Source: Planococcus shenhongbingii (GTDB lineage: Bacteria; Bacillota; Bacilli; Bacillales_A; Planococcaceae). Taken from it: a stretch of 64,000 nucleotides of DNA. Below the pieces are notes generated by a model that was given only the letters and a program-made list of their open reading frames with translations, searched no databases and was not told the DNA's origin. Position numbers and translations under genes: made by a program. The DNA lies in contig NZ_CP129235.1 of the NCBI RefSeq assembly GCF_030413635.1, forward strand, positions 1,426,001 through 1,490,000. The letters are read 5' to 3'. Shown piece after piece: positions 1 through 8,392 of the stretch (positions are counted from its first letter, which is position 1; each line of letters begins with the position of its first letter).

Positions 1-1
1 G

Positions 2-991
2 ATGACCATCAGCTTAGTGCCGAGCGAGAACCTCATATGGCTTTTTGCGGCTTCCTATATCGGTTTCATCATTTCAAGCAGTCTCGGGAGGCCGGCGATG
101 CATGCCATCATTATCGACTCGACTACCCCTGAAAATCGGAAAGCGGTTTATACGATTGAATACTGGCTAACGAATTTATCGATGGCGATCGGCGCAGCGC
201 TTGGCGGGTTATTATACGTCAATCATCAAATTGAATTATTTGTGCTGCTGACCGTCACATCCATCTGTTTGCCGCTTGCTTATCACCTTTGGTTGATTGA
301 TGAACAAAAAAGCGTGCTGAAAAAACAGCATGCCAATGTGTTAGTAGATGTCTTCCAAAATTACAAAGTGGCATTTCAGGATTTGCCTTTTGTCAAAGTA
401 GTGGTTGGATCGATGTTTATCTTCGCTGCGGAATTCTCGTTAAACAGCTATATCGGGGTGCGGCTCGCGGAAACTTTTGAAACTGTAAGTGTCGGGAATT
501 TCGATATTGCGGGCGTCCGAATGCTGAGTATCCTCAATATCCAAAACATGCTGTTTGTTGTCTGCTTTACATTCCTGATCAGCAAAATCACAGACCGTTT
601 TAAAAATCGCAAAGTGTTGCTGGTAGGGCTGATTGTTTATAGCATTGGCTATATCACGGTCACTTCAGCGGACAGCTGGTACATCCTGATTCTTTTTAAC
701 GTTATCGCCACTCTTGGAGAGCTGATTTATTCACCGGTGCGGAATACTGAAGTGGCAAATATGATTCCGGCTGACAAGCGGGGCTCCTATTCTGCCTTCT
801 CCAATCTTTCATTCAGTGGAGCCGACCTGATCGCACGCTCCACAATTGTTATTGGCGCATATCTAGTTCCCACAATGATGTCCGTCTATATCGGCATTAT
901 TTTGATGATTGGCACTTTCCTTGTTTATACCGGTTTGTTTATCAGAGGGACAAGTACGAAAAGTACGGAAACAACTGAAGCAGTTCTATAA
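2..991 (+). CDS. MFS permease, 5'-truncated by window edge
   Basis: The C-terminal 329 residues of a major facilitator superfamily transporter. The frame is open to the left edge, so the real start and the first few transmembrane helices lie outside the window (families of this kind are about 400 residues). Long hydrophobic segments alternate with short charged loops, and the loop near residues 195-205 (SKITDRFKNRKVLL) is the typical MFS motif-A-like D-R-x-x-x-R-K loop between helices. The protein is presumably a proton-driven exporter in the cytoplasmic membrane; the substrate cannot be told from the sequence. A rho-independent terminator follows directly, so it ends its transcription unit. 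The class is clear, the role unknown. Confidence 0.8.
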   Translation: MTISLVPSENLIWLFAASYIGFIISSSLGRPAMHAIIIDSTTPENRKAVYTIEYWLTNLSMAIGAALGGLLYVNHQIELFVLLTVTSICLPLAYHLWLIDEQKSVLKKQHANVLVDVFQNYKVAFQDLPFVKVVVGSMFIFAAEFSLNSYIGVRLAETFETVSVGNFDIAGVRMLSILNIQNMLFVVCFTFLISKITDRFKNRKVLLVGLIVYSIGYITVTSADSWYILILFNVIATLGELIYSPVRNTEVANMIPADKRGSYSAFSNLSFSGADLIARSTIVIGAYLVPTMMSVYIGIILMIGTFLVYTGLFIRGTSTKSTETTEAVL

Positions 992-993
992 AT

Positions 994-1034
994 TTTCTCC
1001 GCTCATGCATCCCATATGAGTGGAGGATTTTTAT
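994..1034 (+). terminator. Terminator after the first MFS gene
   Basis: The stem CTCCGCTCAT pairs with ATGAGTGGAG across a short loop and is followed by a T-rich tract. It starts only a few bases after the MFS stop codon. Confidence 0.75.
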
Positions 1035-1184
1035 ATTTGGCATTAGAGCGGAATGTTAACGGAACATTCTAATAGTTCTATCGGTAACTGGAATTTTTAG
1101 GTACAATTAAAGAAGAGAGCCGATGGGAGAAATGCATGTATTGATATTGGAAGCCAATAAAAAAACTGAACTAAAGGAGCAATT

Positions 1185-1742
1185 ATGAAATTAATTTTAT
1201 TATTCGGACCTCAAGCAACCGGAAAAATGACAATAGGAAAAGAACTTGAAAAAATAACAGGACTTAAACTATTTCATAATCATATGACCATTGAATTGCT
1301 GCATCCCTTTTTTGGATTCAGTTCTGAGATGTGGCGTCTGTCGAATCTATTTCGAGCAGAAATATTCAAAGCGTTATCTAAAAGCGAAATAAATGGTATC
1401 ATTTTCACTTATGTATGGGCATTTGACATGGAAGAAGACTGGAATTTCGTTCGAAAAACATGTGAGATTTTCGAGTCGAATGGCAATGAAGTTTATTTTG
1501 TCGAGTTGGAAGCGGAAACAGAAATACGAATTGAGCGCAATAAATCGGCCAGCAGGCTTAAAGAAAAGCCAACCAAACGAAATATTGAAGAATCAGAACG
1601 GGAATTACTGGATTCTATGAAGAAATACCGGCTAAATTCGCTGGAAGGCGAAATTGAATATGAGAATTATATCCGGATTGATAATTCCAACCTGCAACCC
1701 GATAAAGTAGCTCATCTAATCAAGGAGAAATTTTCTTTTTGA
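1185..1742 (+). CDS. P-loop kinase-like protein
   Basis: A 185-residue cytoplasmic protein with an N-terminal Walker A motif GPQATGKM (residues 8-15) after a hydrophobic strand (KLILLF), the layout of shikimate- or adenylate-kinase-like P-loop kinases. A second hydrophobic strand (GIIFTYVWAFD, about residues 71-81) could hold the Walker B aspartate. An Arg-rich helix around residues 117-133 resembles the LID region that clamps ATP. Small stand-alone proteins like this are common in Bacilli and are usually annotated AAA or shikimate-kinase-like; the substrate is unknown. The ATG lies about 8 bp behind AAAGGAG. It has no clear operon partner. Confidence 0.7.
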   Translation: MKLILLFGPQATGKMTIGKELEKITGLKLFHNHMTIELLHPFFGFSSEMWRLSNLFRAEIFKALSKSEINGIIFTYVWAFDMEEDWNFVRKTCEIFESNGNEVYFVELEAETEIRIERNKSASRLKEKPTKRNIEESERELLDSMKKYRLNSLEGEIEYENYIRIDNSNLQPDKVAHLIKEKFSF

Positions 1743-1820
1743 CCACTATAAATAACGAAAAAGACCAATTGATATCATACAGCTCAATTAATTAATCTGC
1801 TTTCGGAGGAGGTAAGTGCA

Positions 1821-2375
1821 GTGTTGATCCAAAACGAAAAAATGATGATCCGGAAATTGCAGGAAGCGGACAAAGAAATGATGGTGAAATGGCTGACCGA
1901 CCCGGAAGTACTGAAATACTACGAAGGGCGGGACAATCCCCATGACTTGGAAAAAGTAGACCGGCATTTTTATCGACAGGAAGATGAGACGACCAGGTGC
2001 ATCGTCGAATACGAAGAAAAAGCGATTGGCTTTATTCAATTTTATCCTTTGGATCAACAAGACAGAATGGAATATGGATATTGGAATCCGGAAGAAATTA
2101 TCTATGGTACCGACCAATTCATAGGAGAAGTGGATTATTGGGGTAAAGGTCTGGGGAAACTGCTCGTTAACCTGATTAAAGAATATTTATTATCTGAAAA
2201 ACAGGCAAATGTTCTCGTAATGGATCCAGAGGTCTGGAACGAACGGGCTATAGCCTGCTACGAGAAATGCGGTTTCAAGAAAATAAAATTTCTTCCGGCG
2301 CATGAGCTGCATGAAGGGGAAATGAAAGATTGCTGGCTGATGGAATTTAAAAAAGCTGAAGTTGAAGATTTATGA
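1821..2375 (+). CDS. GNAT acetyltransferase, AAC(6')-like
   Basis: A 184-residue GNAT-fold N-acetyltransferase. The acetyl-CoA pyrophosphate loop is visible as DYWGKGLGKLL (about residues 110-120), followed by the PEVWNERAIACYEKCGF stretch typical of the aminoglycoside 6'-N-acetyltransferase-like subfamily. Members transfer acetyl from acetyl-CoA to an amine; true aminoglycoside resistance activity cannot be inferred from this alone. The start is GTG, chosen because GGAGGAGGT lies 7 bp upstream. Its last 6 bp overlap the end of the convergent MFS gene, with no terminator visible in the junction. Confidence 0.82.
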   Translation: MLIQNEKMMIRKLQEADKEMMVKWLTDPEVLKYYEGRDNPHDLEKVDRHFYRQEDETTRCIVEYEEKAIGFIQFYPLDQQDRMEYGYWNPEEIIYGTDQFIGEVDYWGKGLGKLLVNLIKEYLLSEKQANVLVMDPEVWNERAIACYEKCGFKKIKFLPAHELHEGEMKDCWLMEFKKAEVEDL

Positions 2376-3557
2376 AGTTCTATATGGATATCTCTTCTTC
2401 AATAGGACAGCGGCGCTGAAAACAGCAAAAGCAAGAGCGGCAGAAAGAGCAAGGGCAGCTTGTTCACCATATTTTTCGATGATCAACGAGTAGACAATGG
2501 GTGCAATAGCGGACAATAAAAAACTTGGCATGAGCAATTTACCGACAAATGAGCCGTAGGTGGAGTTGTCAAATAGAACAAGCGGCAGAGAGCCGCGGAC
2601 GATGGTCATCAATCCGTTGCCGGCACCGTAAAGAAACGCGAAGATGAACGCAGTCATAATAAGTTTGCCGCTGAATAAGCCAAAGATAAAGCAAAGGGGC
2701 AGCAATCCAGAAGCCCAAATTGTCAGCGTGAAAGGATGCAGGCGGCTTCCGAATAATACCTCAGTCACCCGTGCCAGAGATTGGCCGATTCCCCGCAAAG
2801 TGGAAATCCAGACGGAAACAGCTGCCGCGAGGCCGAGGCCGGATAATATGCCAATCATATGAGCGGACATCGCAGAATTCAAAAAGCTAAGCAGAGAGAA
2901 AATCAGCGCATAGAGGCTGCCGGAAATAAAGCGTTCACGGCCGGTCAGGTTCATTTTCGGTAAAGCACCTTTATCCGAGCTCACAGCGCTATTGCCTTCT
3001 GTGAAACGTTCTTGTGGAATAGCCAAATGCAATGGAAGAGTCAAAAGAGCAAAACCGGCATACACCAGAAGAGCAGCTCGCCAGCCAAATGATTCCGCAA
3101 GAAAAAAGCCGATGGGCCAAAATATGGTCGAAGCGAGACCTCCGAGAAGCGTGATTTGCGAAATGGACCGTTTCGCTCCGGAACCGGCAATTCGGACCAA
3201 TGAAGCGAAAGCAGCGTCATAAAGAGTCAAGCGCATGGCAAAACCCAATACAATCCAGGACAGGTAGTAAACCAAAAGAGACTGGGATAAGGCAATTCCG
3301 GAACAGCCGATTGCAAGGAGTATAGATCCTGCAGACATAACAAAGCGCCCGCTGTACTGGTCAATCAGTTTGCCGGTTAAAGGAGAAGTGAGGCCCATGA
3401 TGAGCAGTGCTGCAGAGAATCCGCCATATACCAAAGTTCTGCTCCAATTAAGATCCCCGGAAATCACTTCCCCGAATGCTGCGATCAAATAATAAGAGAT
3501 GCCCCAGCAAATCAGCTGGGATAAGCCAAGTAAAATGACGGTTTTCCGAGTTATCAT
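2370..3557 (-). CDS. MFS transporter
   Basis: A 395-residue protein with about 12 predicted transmembrane segments of the major facilitator superfamily. The loop after helix 2 (TGKLIDQYSGR, about residues 65-75) is a recognisable MFS motif A. I start it at the internal ATG (MITRKTVILL...) because a strong AGGAGG precedes that codon; extending upstream would add an implausible leader. The gene is divergent from the GNAT gene at 3703 and convergent with the GNAT gene at 1821. The substrate is unknown. Confidence 0.8.
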   Translation of the reverse strand: MITRKTVILLGLSQLICWGISYYLIAAFGEVISGDLNWSRTLVYGGFSAALLIMGLTSPLTGKLIDQYSGRFVMSAGSILLAIGCSGIALSQSLLVYYLSWIVLGFAMRLTLYDAAFASLVRIAGSGAKRSISQITLLGGLASTIFWPIGFFLAESFGWRAALLVYAGFALLTLPLHLAIPQERFTEGNSAVSSDKGALPKMNLTGRERFISGSLYALIFSLLSFLNSAMSAHMIGILSGLGLAAAVSVWISTLRGIGQSLARVTEVLFGSRLHPFTLTIWASGLLPLCFIFGLFSGKLIMTAFIFAFLYGAGNGLMTIVRGSLPLVLFDNSTYGSFVGKLLMPSFLLSAIAPIVYSLIIEKYGEQAALALSAALAFAVFSAAVLLKKRYPYRTS

Positions 3558-3702
3558 TGCCCAGCCTCCTAATGTACCTGCTACGGCTTTTATTTTAATA
3601 AAAGCATAAACAAAAAAATGGAATATGAATACCTGAAAAATCAATTCGTTAAAAATTGCTAAAAAATCCTCGGTTATGCAAGCAATTGAAAGGAGTTTTA
3701 TA

Positions 3703-4212
3703 ATGGTGCTTATTTGTAAAGCAGAACCCGAACATGTAAAAGGAATTGCCCGGGTTTGCACGGAGGGCTACTGGGCAACCTATAGCGAGATGTTCTCAAA
3801 AAAATATATTAAGGCTGTGGTCCAGGAATTTTATAACGAGAAGCGAATATTGAACGAAGTGACAAATAGCGGAAAAGAATGGGGCGGATACTTCGTCGCC
3901 CTCGAAGACGGTGAAGTGATTGGAGCCGGAGGCGGTGGAATGATCGCTGAAACAACGGGGGAAGTTTTCGTTCTTTACTTGGACCCCATAAGGCGGGGAG
4001 AAGGAATCGGGACGATGCTTTTGGACGCAATAACCCGCCAGCAGAAAGAAGAATTCGGCGCCAAGGATCAATGGGTATCAGTCGCCAAAGAAAATCAAAA
4101 AGGCATCCCTTTTTATGAAGCACGGGAATTTATATGCTGCAGTGAACAGCCAGTATACCGTTCCATCGAAAAAGAAAATCCGGTTTCTCTAAGATATTGG
4201 CGGCGGCTTTAG
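3703..4212 (+). CDS. GNAT N-acetyltransferase
   Basis: A 169-residue GNAT protein. Its acetyl-CoA binding loop is seen as LDPIRRGEGIGTMLLDAI (about residues 85-102), preceded by the beta-4 strand GEVFVLYLD. The ATG at this position sits 7 bp behind AAAGGAG; an upstream in-frame ATG exists but has no ribosome site. The C-terminal half contains PFYEAREF, the usual helix-4 'FYe..GF' position with Glu-Phe in place of Gly-Phe. The acceptor substrate is unknown. Confidence 0.8.
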   Translation: MVLICKAEPEHVKGIARVCTEGYWATYSEMFSKKYIKAVVQEFYNEKRILNEVTNSGKEWGGYFVALEDGEVIGAGGGGMIAETTGEVFVLYLDPIRRGEGIGTMLLDAITRQQKEEFGAKDQWVSVAKENQKGIPFYEAREFICCSEQPVYRSIEKENPVSLRYWRRL

Positions 4213-4314
4213 AAAAGAAGGGTAATGCTGCACAGGTGAAGAAAACATTAATGTCCTCTTTAGTCGACAGAGTTGGAGATACAGGTTTTTAAGAATTTTA
4301 AAGGAGACTAGAAT

Positions 4315-5205
4315 TTGAACAATAAATTAGCTTTTGCGCTGCTGGTCATTCTGACAACGAGTTTAATGGGTTCTTCTTTTGCGGTAGGAAAAATCGGAAT
4401 GTCCTATATATCTCCTTTATTATTGATTGGCATGCGTTTTACGCTGGCGGGAATATTGATGGGTGCCATCGTACTGATTTTAAAGCGGCCGCATCCGAAA
4501 AAACTGAAAGATTGGCTGCGGATTTTATTGATCGGCGCTTTCCAGACAACAGGCGTGATGGGTGCCATCTTTTTGAGCTTGCGGACAATCACGGCCGGAG
4601 AATCTGCCATTTTGACTTTCATGAACCCGCTGCTCGTGGTGGTCTTTGGTACACTTGCCCTCGGCATCCAGTACCGGCCCGTTCAATGGAGCGGCGTGCT
4701 CCTTGGATTTATCGGAGTATTTGTTACAATGGGCGGACAGCTTCAAGCAGAAGTCGGCACCCTTTTAGGATTTTCAAGTGCGGTTTTTTGGGCAGTGGCC
4801 ACTTTGCTGATTAAACAATGGGGACAACGCTTTGACATTTGGGTCTTGACCGCCTATCAAATGCTTTTTGGCGGAATCCTGTTGCTGGTGGGCAGCTTGC
4901 TGCTGGAAAATACACAGCTGGTGATCAACCCTGCTTCAATTTTTATCGTATTATGGCTAGCTATTCCAGCATCAATTGTCCAATTTGCTGTCTGGTTTTT
5001 CCTGCTGCAAAACGGCAACCCAGGAAAAGTCAGTGCGTTTCTGTTTTTAGCGCCATTCTTCGGAATCATTTCCGGTTGGCTATTGCTTGGCGAGGAAATC
5101 GGTTTTACTTTGCTTGCCGGCGGCACTATGATTTTCGCTGGGATTTTTTTAGTGAACTGGCCGGATAAGCGAATGGCAGAAGCAATTCCTAAAGAAGGAA
5201 TTTAA
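4315..5205 (+). CDS. EamA-family (DMT) transporter
   Basis: A 296-residue integral membrane protein with ten predicted helices arranged as two EamA repeats (about residues 8-140 and 150-285), the hallmark of drug/metabolite transporters. Glu-rich ends of helices 4 and 9 (AGESAIL and LLGEEIGF) are at the usual conserved positions. The family exports amino acids, metabolites or drugs; the substrate is not predictable. The start is TTG, 7 bp behind AAAGGAGA. It is likely monocistronic. Confidence 0.85.
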   Translation: MNNKLAFALLVILTTSLMGSSFAVGKIGMSYISPLLLIGMRFTLAGILMGAIVLILKRPHPKKLKDWLRILLIGAFQTTGVMGAIFLSLRTITAGESAILTFMNPLLVVVFGTLALGIQYRPVQWSGVLLGFIGVFVTMGGQLQAEVGTLLGFSSAVFWAVATLLIKQWGQRFDIWVLTAYQMLFGGILLLVGSLLLENTQLVINPASIFIVLWLAIPASIVQFAVWFFLLQNGNPGKVSAFLFLAPFFGIISGWLLLGEEIGFTLLAGGTMIFAGIFLVNWPDKRMAEAIPKEGI

Positions 5206-5356
5206 TAGGAAAAGCGAGAATTTAATTTAGTGAAGCCATTTAACGATTTTATGGGTGTTCCTATATAATGCAGCAAGCGCTTGTTAAAAAACGGCTTTAC
5301 TGGCTCATTATCAGATAAGGGAAGGTTCAAGAACGATTTAGAAGGGATGGCTTTTC

Positions 5357-5662
5357 ATGTTTGAATTTGTATTCAGGATATTAGGGAATGCGGTGTTATT
5401 CAAAGCCGGGGATAAACTGCAAAACGTTCTTTTAAGCCCTTCGAATTTCGAGAAGAATGTGGAACGGTTAAATGAAGAAGACTGGTTTGCCGCGATTAGA
5501 CAGGATTTTAGGTATGACCATATCATCCGTTACAATTCGAAAGTGAGAAAATTTCTGGGAGACACCAAAAACACCATGCAGCTTCTTGAATACACAGAAG
5601 AACAGGAGAAATTCAGGGATTTTGTACATCAAGAGTATACGAAGCTCATGAAAAAGAAGTAG
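5357..5662 (+). CDS. Small hypothetical protein
   Basis: A 101-residue protein I do not recognise. The N-terminus (MFEFVFRILGNAVLF) is amphipathic and hydrophobic enough to contact the membrane; the rest is charged and probably helical, ending in KKK. GAAGGGATGG about 8 bp upstream could be the ribosome site. A TATAAT hexamer and a perfect palindrome CAAGCGCTTG lie 70-90 bp upstream (5264-5283), so it may have its own regulated promoter. It may be co-transcribed with the next gene, 11 bp downstream. Confidence 0.6.
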   Translation: MFEFVFRILGNAVLFKAGDKLQNVLLSPSNFEKNVERLNEEDWFAAIRQDFRYDHIIRYNSKVRKFLGDTKNTMQLLEYTEEQEKFRDFVHQEYTKLMKKK

Positions 5663-5673
5663 CGAACAGTCAG

Positions 5674-6213
5674 ATGGAAAAATGGCTATTTAATATAGAA
5701 GCATACTCAAGGACTGGATGTGACAGGGATATGGAAACAATAAAAGTAGAAACTTTTTTGCAGGCAGCGAAGAACTATTGCAATTTAATTGAATCGTTAG
5801 GCTCTTTAGGCGAAATTGAGAAATTCAAGCAATTACATGTTGCAGTTACTGAACTGTACACGAAAGGCCTTTATCTGCCAGAAGCCGAGCCTGGAAAAGA
5901 TGATTCTTTTGATATTGATTTTCAACTTCCACAAGTTGATTTTGGAACTCATAATGTCTACTGGGGAGTTTATGATCCCTATCACTCGGATGAGGATTTG
6001 GAAGAAATGATGGAAGAGCCTTTAAACGAAACTTTGACTGACGACATACTGGATATTTACAGTGACATCAAACGAGGGTTAATCCTTTATGAACAAGGTG
6101 ACCATGCCGAAGCAGTCTGGGAATGGAAATACAATTTCGAAATTCATTGGGGCACACATGCAGCCAGTGCCATACGTGCATTGCATTCGGTGAATTATCT
6201 TGCATCTTTTTGA
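5674..6213 (+). CDS. DUF5063-like protein
   Basis: A 179-residue acidic cytoplasmic protein. The pattern FLQAAKNYCNLIE near the N-terminus and WEWKYNFEIHWGTHAASAIRALH at the C-terminus match what I recall of the DUF5063 family, whose function is unknown. The annotated start has no ribosome site; an in-frame ATG at 5731 (METIKV) fits family length as well and may be the true start. A terminator follows 20 bp after the stop. Confidence 0.65.
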   Translation: MEKWLFNIEAYSRTGCDRDMETIKVETFLQAAKNYCNLIESLGSLGEIEKFKQLHVAVTELYTKGLYLPEAEPGKDDSFDIDFQLPQVDFGTHNVYWGVYDPYHSDEDLEEMMEEPLNETLTDDILDIYSDIKRGLILYEQGDHAEAVWEWKYNFEIHWGTHAASAIRALHSVNYLASF

Positions 6214-6231
6214 AGGTTTATGATATGGATA

Positions 6232-6265
6232 AAAAAAGTCTGTCTTGAAATGGCGGACTTTTTTA
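6232..6265 (+). terminator. Terminator after the DUF5063-like gene
   Basis: AAAAAGTC and GACTTTTTT form the outer stem, with an imperfect inner stem and a T-run. Confidence 0.7.
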
Positions 6266-6416
6266 TGTCTATGCTCGAAAAATACGTAATAAAAATAAAT
6301 GTTTAAATTTCAGAAAAAAAGAGTATATAAACGTAGGATAAGGAACTTTAATGGTGATGCCAATTTATAGAATAAAGAGAAAAAGATTTTAGAATTTGAA
6401 ATCGAGGGGTAGCAGG

Positions 6417-6806
6417 ATGTTATGCAAATACAAAAAATCATATCAAAAGGTCGCAATGGGGTTACTGTCTTTAATGTCCAAAGGGTTTAATTTTAAAAAA
6501 TTACAGGAGACCATCCAAGAATATGAGCAAAATCCGAATTGGCAATTGTTTCTTTGGAAAGAAGGAGACAATGTAACAGGGCTTGTGGGGATAGAACTGC
6601 ATGAAAACCATTTTATCCTTCTGCATTTCTCGGTGAATCCGTCTTACCAAGGCGAAGAAACGGCTCAAAGAATGCTGGAGGTTCTGCGTAATCAAATGCA
6701 AGAGAAAGAAATGTATTTATCCAAAGAAGCAGCCAGATTTCTTGCCAAAGTCCGAGGGACATCCGATGTGCCGATTCCATATTATAAAGAGCAGGCCATT
6801 TCTTGA
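6417..6806 (+). CDS. ribT: RibT-like GNAT acetyltransferase
   Basis: A 129-residue small GNAT protein resembling B. subtilis RibT: the start MLCKYKKSYQKVAMGLLS and the middle stretch WQLFLWKEGDNVTGLVGIE line up with the RibT pattern as I remember it. In B. subtilis ribT is the last gene of the riboflavin operon and its substrate is unknown. Here it stands alone, with no rib genes in the window. The acetyl-CoA loop is degenerate (NPSYQGEETAQRML lacks the usual R/Q-x-x-G-x-G/A glycines). The ATG is chosen because GAGGGG lies 7 bp upstream; a longer upstream start has no ribosome site. Confidence 0.7.
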   Translation: MLCKYKKSYQKVAMGLLSLMSKGFNFKKLQETIQEYEQNPNWQLFLWKEGDNVTGLVGIELHENHFILLHFSVNPSYQGEETAQRMLEVLRNQMQEKEMYLSKEAARFLAKVRGTSDVPIPYYKEQAIS

Positions 6807-6862
6807 AGAAGGCGAAGTAATGGAAAGCCGTTCAGCCGAGTGGAAAAGAATAGAGTCAACTT

Positions 6863-6892
6863 AAAAGCTTGCCGCTAAGGGCAGGCTTTTTG
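6863..6892 (+). terminator. Terminator after ribT
   Basis: AAGCTTGCC pairs with GGCAGGCTTT (one G-U pair), followed by T-run. Confidence 0.7.
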
Positions 6893-6989
6893 CTGCTTTT
6901 AAACAATCTGGCAGTGAAGCAAATATTTACTCTATCAGAGAGGAAAAAAAGCTATAATTGAAGAATGAGATTGGATTCCAAGAAAGTAG

Positions 6990-8066
6990 ATGACCGATGT
7001 GACCATACATCCGATGGGAAAAGCATTTATTGTAGGACTGGCTGGAGCTTTATTATTCGAAGTTATTGGAGCTCCGATGCCTTGGCTGCTAGGATCGCTT
7101 TTTGCTGTTCTAGCAGTTCAATTTTTTACCCCACTTTCTTTGAAATGGCATCCAGCTTTTCGGAATACGGGGCTGGTGATTGCCGGATATGTAATCGGTT
7201 TTGCTTTTACTTTAGAAGCATTGCAAGGAATGAAACAGTATTTTGGAGCCATGCTGCTGATTAATATTGTCTTTTTTCTGCTTTTCCTGCTCATCAGTTT
7301 TATCATGGCTGTCCGGACGAAAGTGGATAAAGCCACGGCTATGACTTGCTGCGTCCCAGGTGGAATGTCGCAAATCATCACCTTCGCAGAAGAGCAGAAA
7401 GGCGTCGATTTAGCTGCTGTGACGTTTTATCATGTACTGCGAGTCTTGCTGATCGTCGCAATTGTGCCTTTTATCGTTGCAAGTGGAAATTCACCGCAGG
7501 CTGGGGAAATCGCTGAAGGCAATTATTCATTTTATCTTTTGGGTCTGTTAGTTCTCTGTTATGTGTCTGGTATGGTATTCAGCAGAATAAAAGTGCCAAC
7601 AGCTTTTTTGCTTGGCCCCATTTTTTTCATCATGCTGTTGAATATCGTGGGCATCGAAGTACCGCTTATGCCAAGTCTTTTGCTGCATATTGCCCAATTG
7701 CTGATAGGAATCTATATCGGTCTTCTTTTAAAGAAAGAAGATATAAAACTGACGCCAAAACTGATTTTTTATTCGTTTTTTTCAAGTGCTGTTTTGATAG
7801 CAGTGGCATACGGCATCAGCTTTATTTTACAGGACATATATATGTTAAGTTTTTCCACTAGTTTTTTAAGCGTTGTGCCGGGCGGGCTCGACCAGATGGG
7901 AATTATTGCTGCTTCGGTCCAGGCGGATGTCACAGTGGTTACTGCGTTCCAATTATTCCGGATTTTATTTCTTTCAGTTTTTATCGTGCCTTTTGTAAAA
8001 CTTTTGGCTGGGCGGGAAACTAAAGCAAAACAGAGCGATTTAGCCGATTCAGCTAATGGAAATTAA
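6990..8066 (+). CDS. AbrB-family membrane protein (PF05145 type)
   Basis: A 358-residue polytopic membrane protein built from two homologous halves, each ending in a conserved glycine-rich 'PGGMSQI / PGGLDQMG' segment (about residues 123-130 and 298-306). This duplicated module is the AbrB family of putative transporters, often misnamed ammonia monooxygenase or transcriptional regulator; it is unrelated to the DNA-binding AbrB. The start ATG has only a weak AAGAAAG in front. Function is unknown; it lies just upstream of the T-box-controlled antiporter but is not in the same unit. Confidence 0.75.
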   Translation: MTDVTIHPMGKAFIVGLAGALLFEVIGAPMPWLLGSLFAVLAVQFFTPLSLKWHPAFRNTGLVIAGYVIGFAFTLEALQGMKQYFGAMLLINIVFFLLFLLISFIMAVRTKVDKATAMTCCVPGGMSQIITFAEEQKGVDLAAVTFYHVLRVLLIVAIVPFIVASGNSPQAGEIAEGNYSFYLLGLLVLCYVSGMVFSRIKVPTAFLLGPIFFIMLLNIVGIEVPLMPSLLLHIAQLLIGIYIGLLLKKEDIKLTPKLIFYSFFSSAVLIAVAYGISFILQDIYMLSFSTSFLSVVPGGLDQMGIIAASVQADVTVVTAFQLFRILFLSVFIVPFVKLLAGRETKAKQSDLADSANGN

Positions 8067-8096
8067 GCAGAATGCATAAATTGTAAAAATATGGCC

Positions 8097-8124
8097 TTGA
8101 CTTGCTTTAGGAACATGATAATAT
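8097..8124 (+). promoter_or_regulatory. Promoter of the Tyr T-box/nhaC unit
   Basis: TTGACT, 16 bp, TAATAT, with an extended TG two bases before the -10. It sits 30-40 bp ahead of the first T-box stem. Confidence 0.6.
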
Positions 8125-8149
8125 TTAAAACAATTGATTGTGTAAATAT

Positions 8150-8358
8150 AATAAGCAATGTTGAAGATGGTACAGTAATCTTTTCGTGTGCAGCAAGCAG
8201 AGACTGGATGAGCGGTGAAAATTCAGGCAGCGATATGGATGAAGTACGCCATCCGTTTTTTCAACTTTTTAATGAAGTGGATGGTTAATAGCCGTCAAAT
8301 TGGGTGGTAGCGCGGAGAAAACCTTCGTCCCTTTTTTATGGGGATGATAGGTTTTTTT
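8150..8358 (+). ncRNA. T-box leader, tyrosine type
   Basis: A complete T-box riboswitch. Stem I base GATGG (8169-8173 region) pairs with CCATC; the 5' specifier loop shows the S-turn AGTA and the 3' side reads GAAGTACGCC, placing UAC (Tyr) at the specifier. AGAGACTGG is the AG-bulge arm. The antiterminator core GGGTGGTAGCGCGG is at 8302-8315; its TGGT bulge pairs with ACCA tRNA ends, as needed for tRNA-Tyr (discriminator A). The terminator CCTTCGTCCC/GGGGATGATAGG plus T-run ends the leader. Uncharged tRNA-Tyr should switch on the antiporter gene downstream. Confidence 0.9.
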
Positions 8359-8392
8359 TATTCTAATTTTTTAATTTCAGGAGGAATCATTC

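Noticed and set aside
2370..3761. The longer 463-residue start for the minus-strand MFS gene
   Set aside because: The extra N-terminus overlaps the divergent GNAT gene's ribosome site, and the internal ATG has a strong AGGAGG.
2..8066. The left accessory zone as a genomic island or prophage
   Set aside because: No integrase, transposase, phage gene, tRNA or flanking direct repeats were seen; it is a mixed set of ordinary single genes.
8150..8358. GAA (Glu) as the specifier of the NhaC T-box
   Set aside because: GAA is the constant part of the 3' specifier loop; UAC lies next to the stem base, matching the placement in the Phe and Thr leaders.
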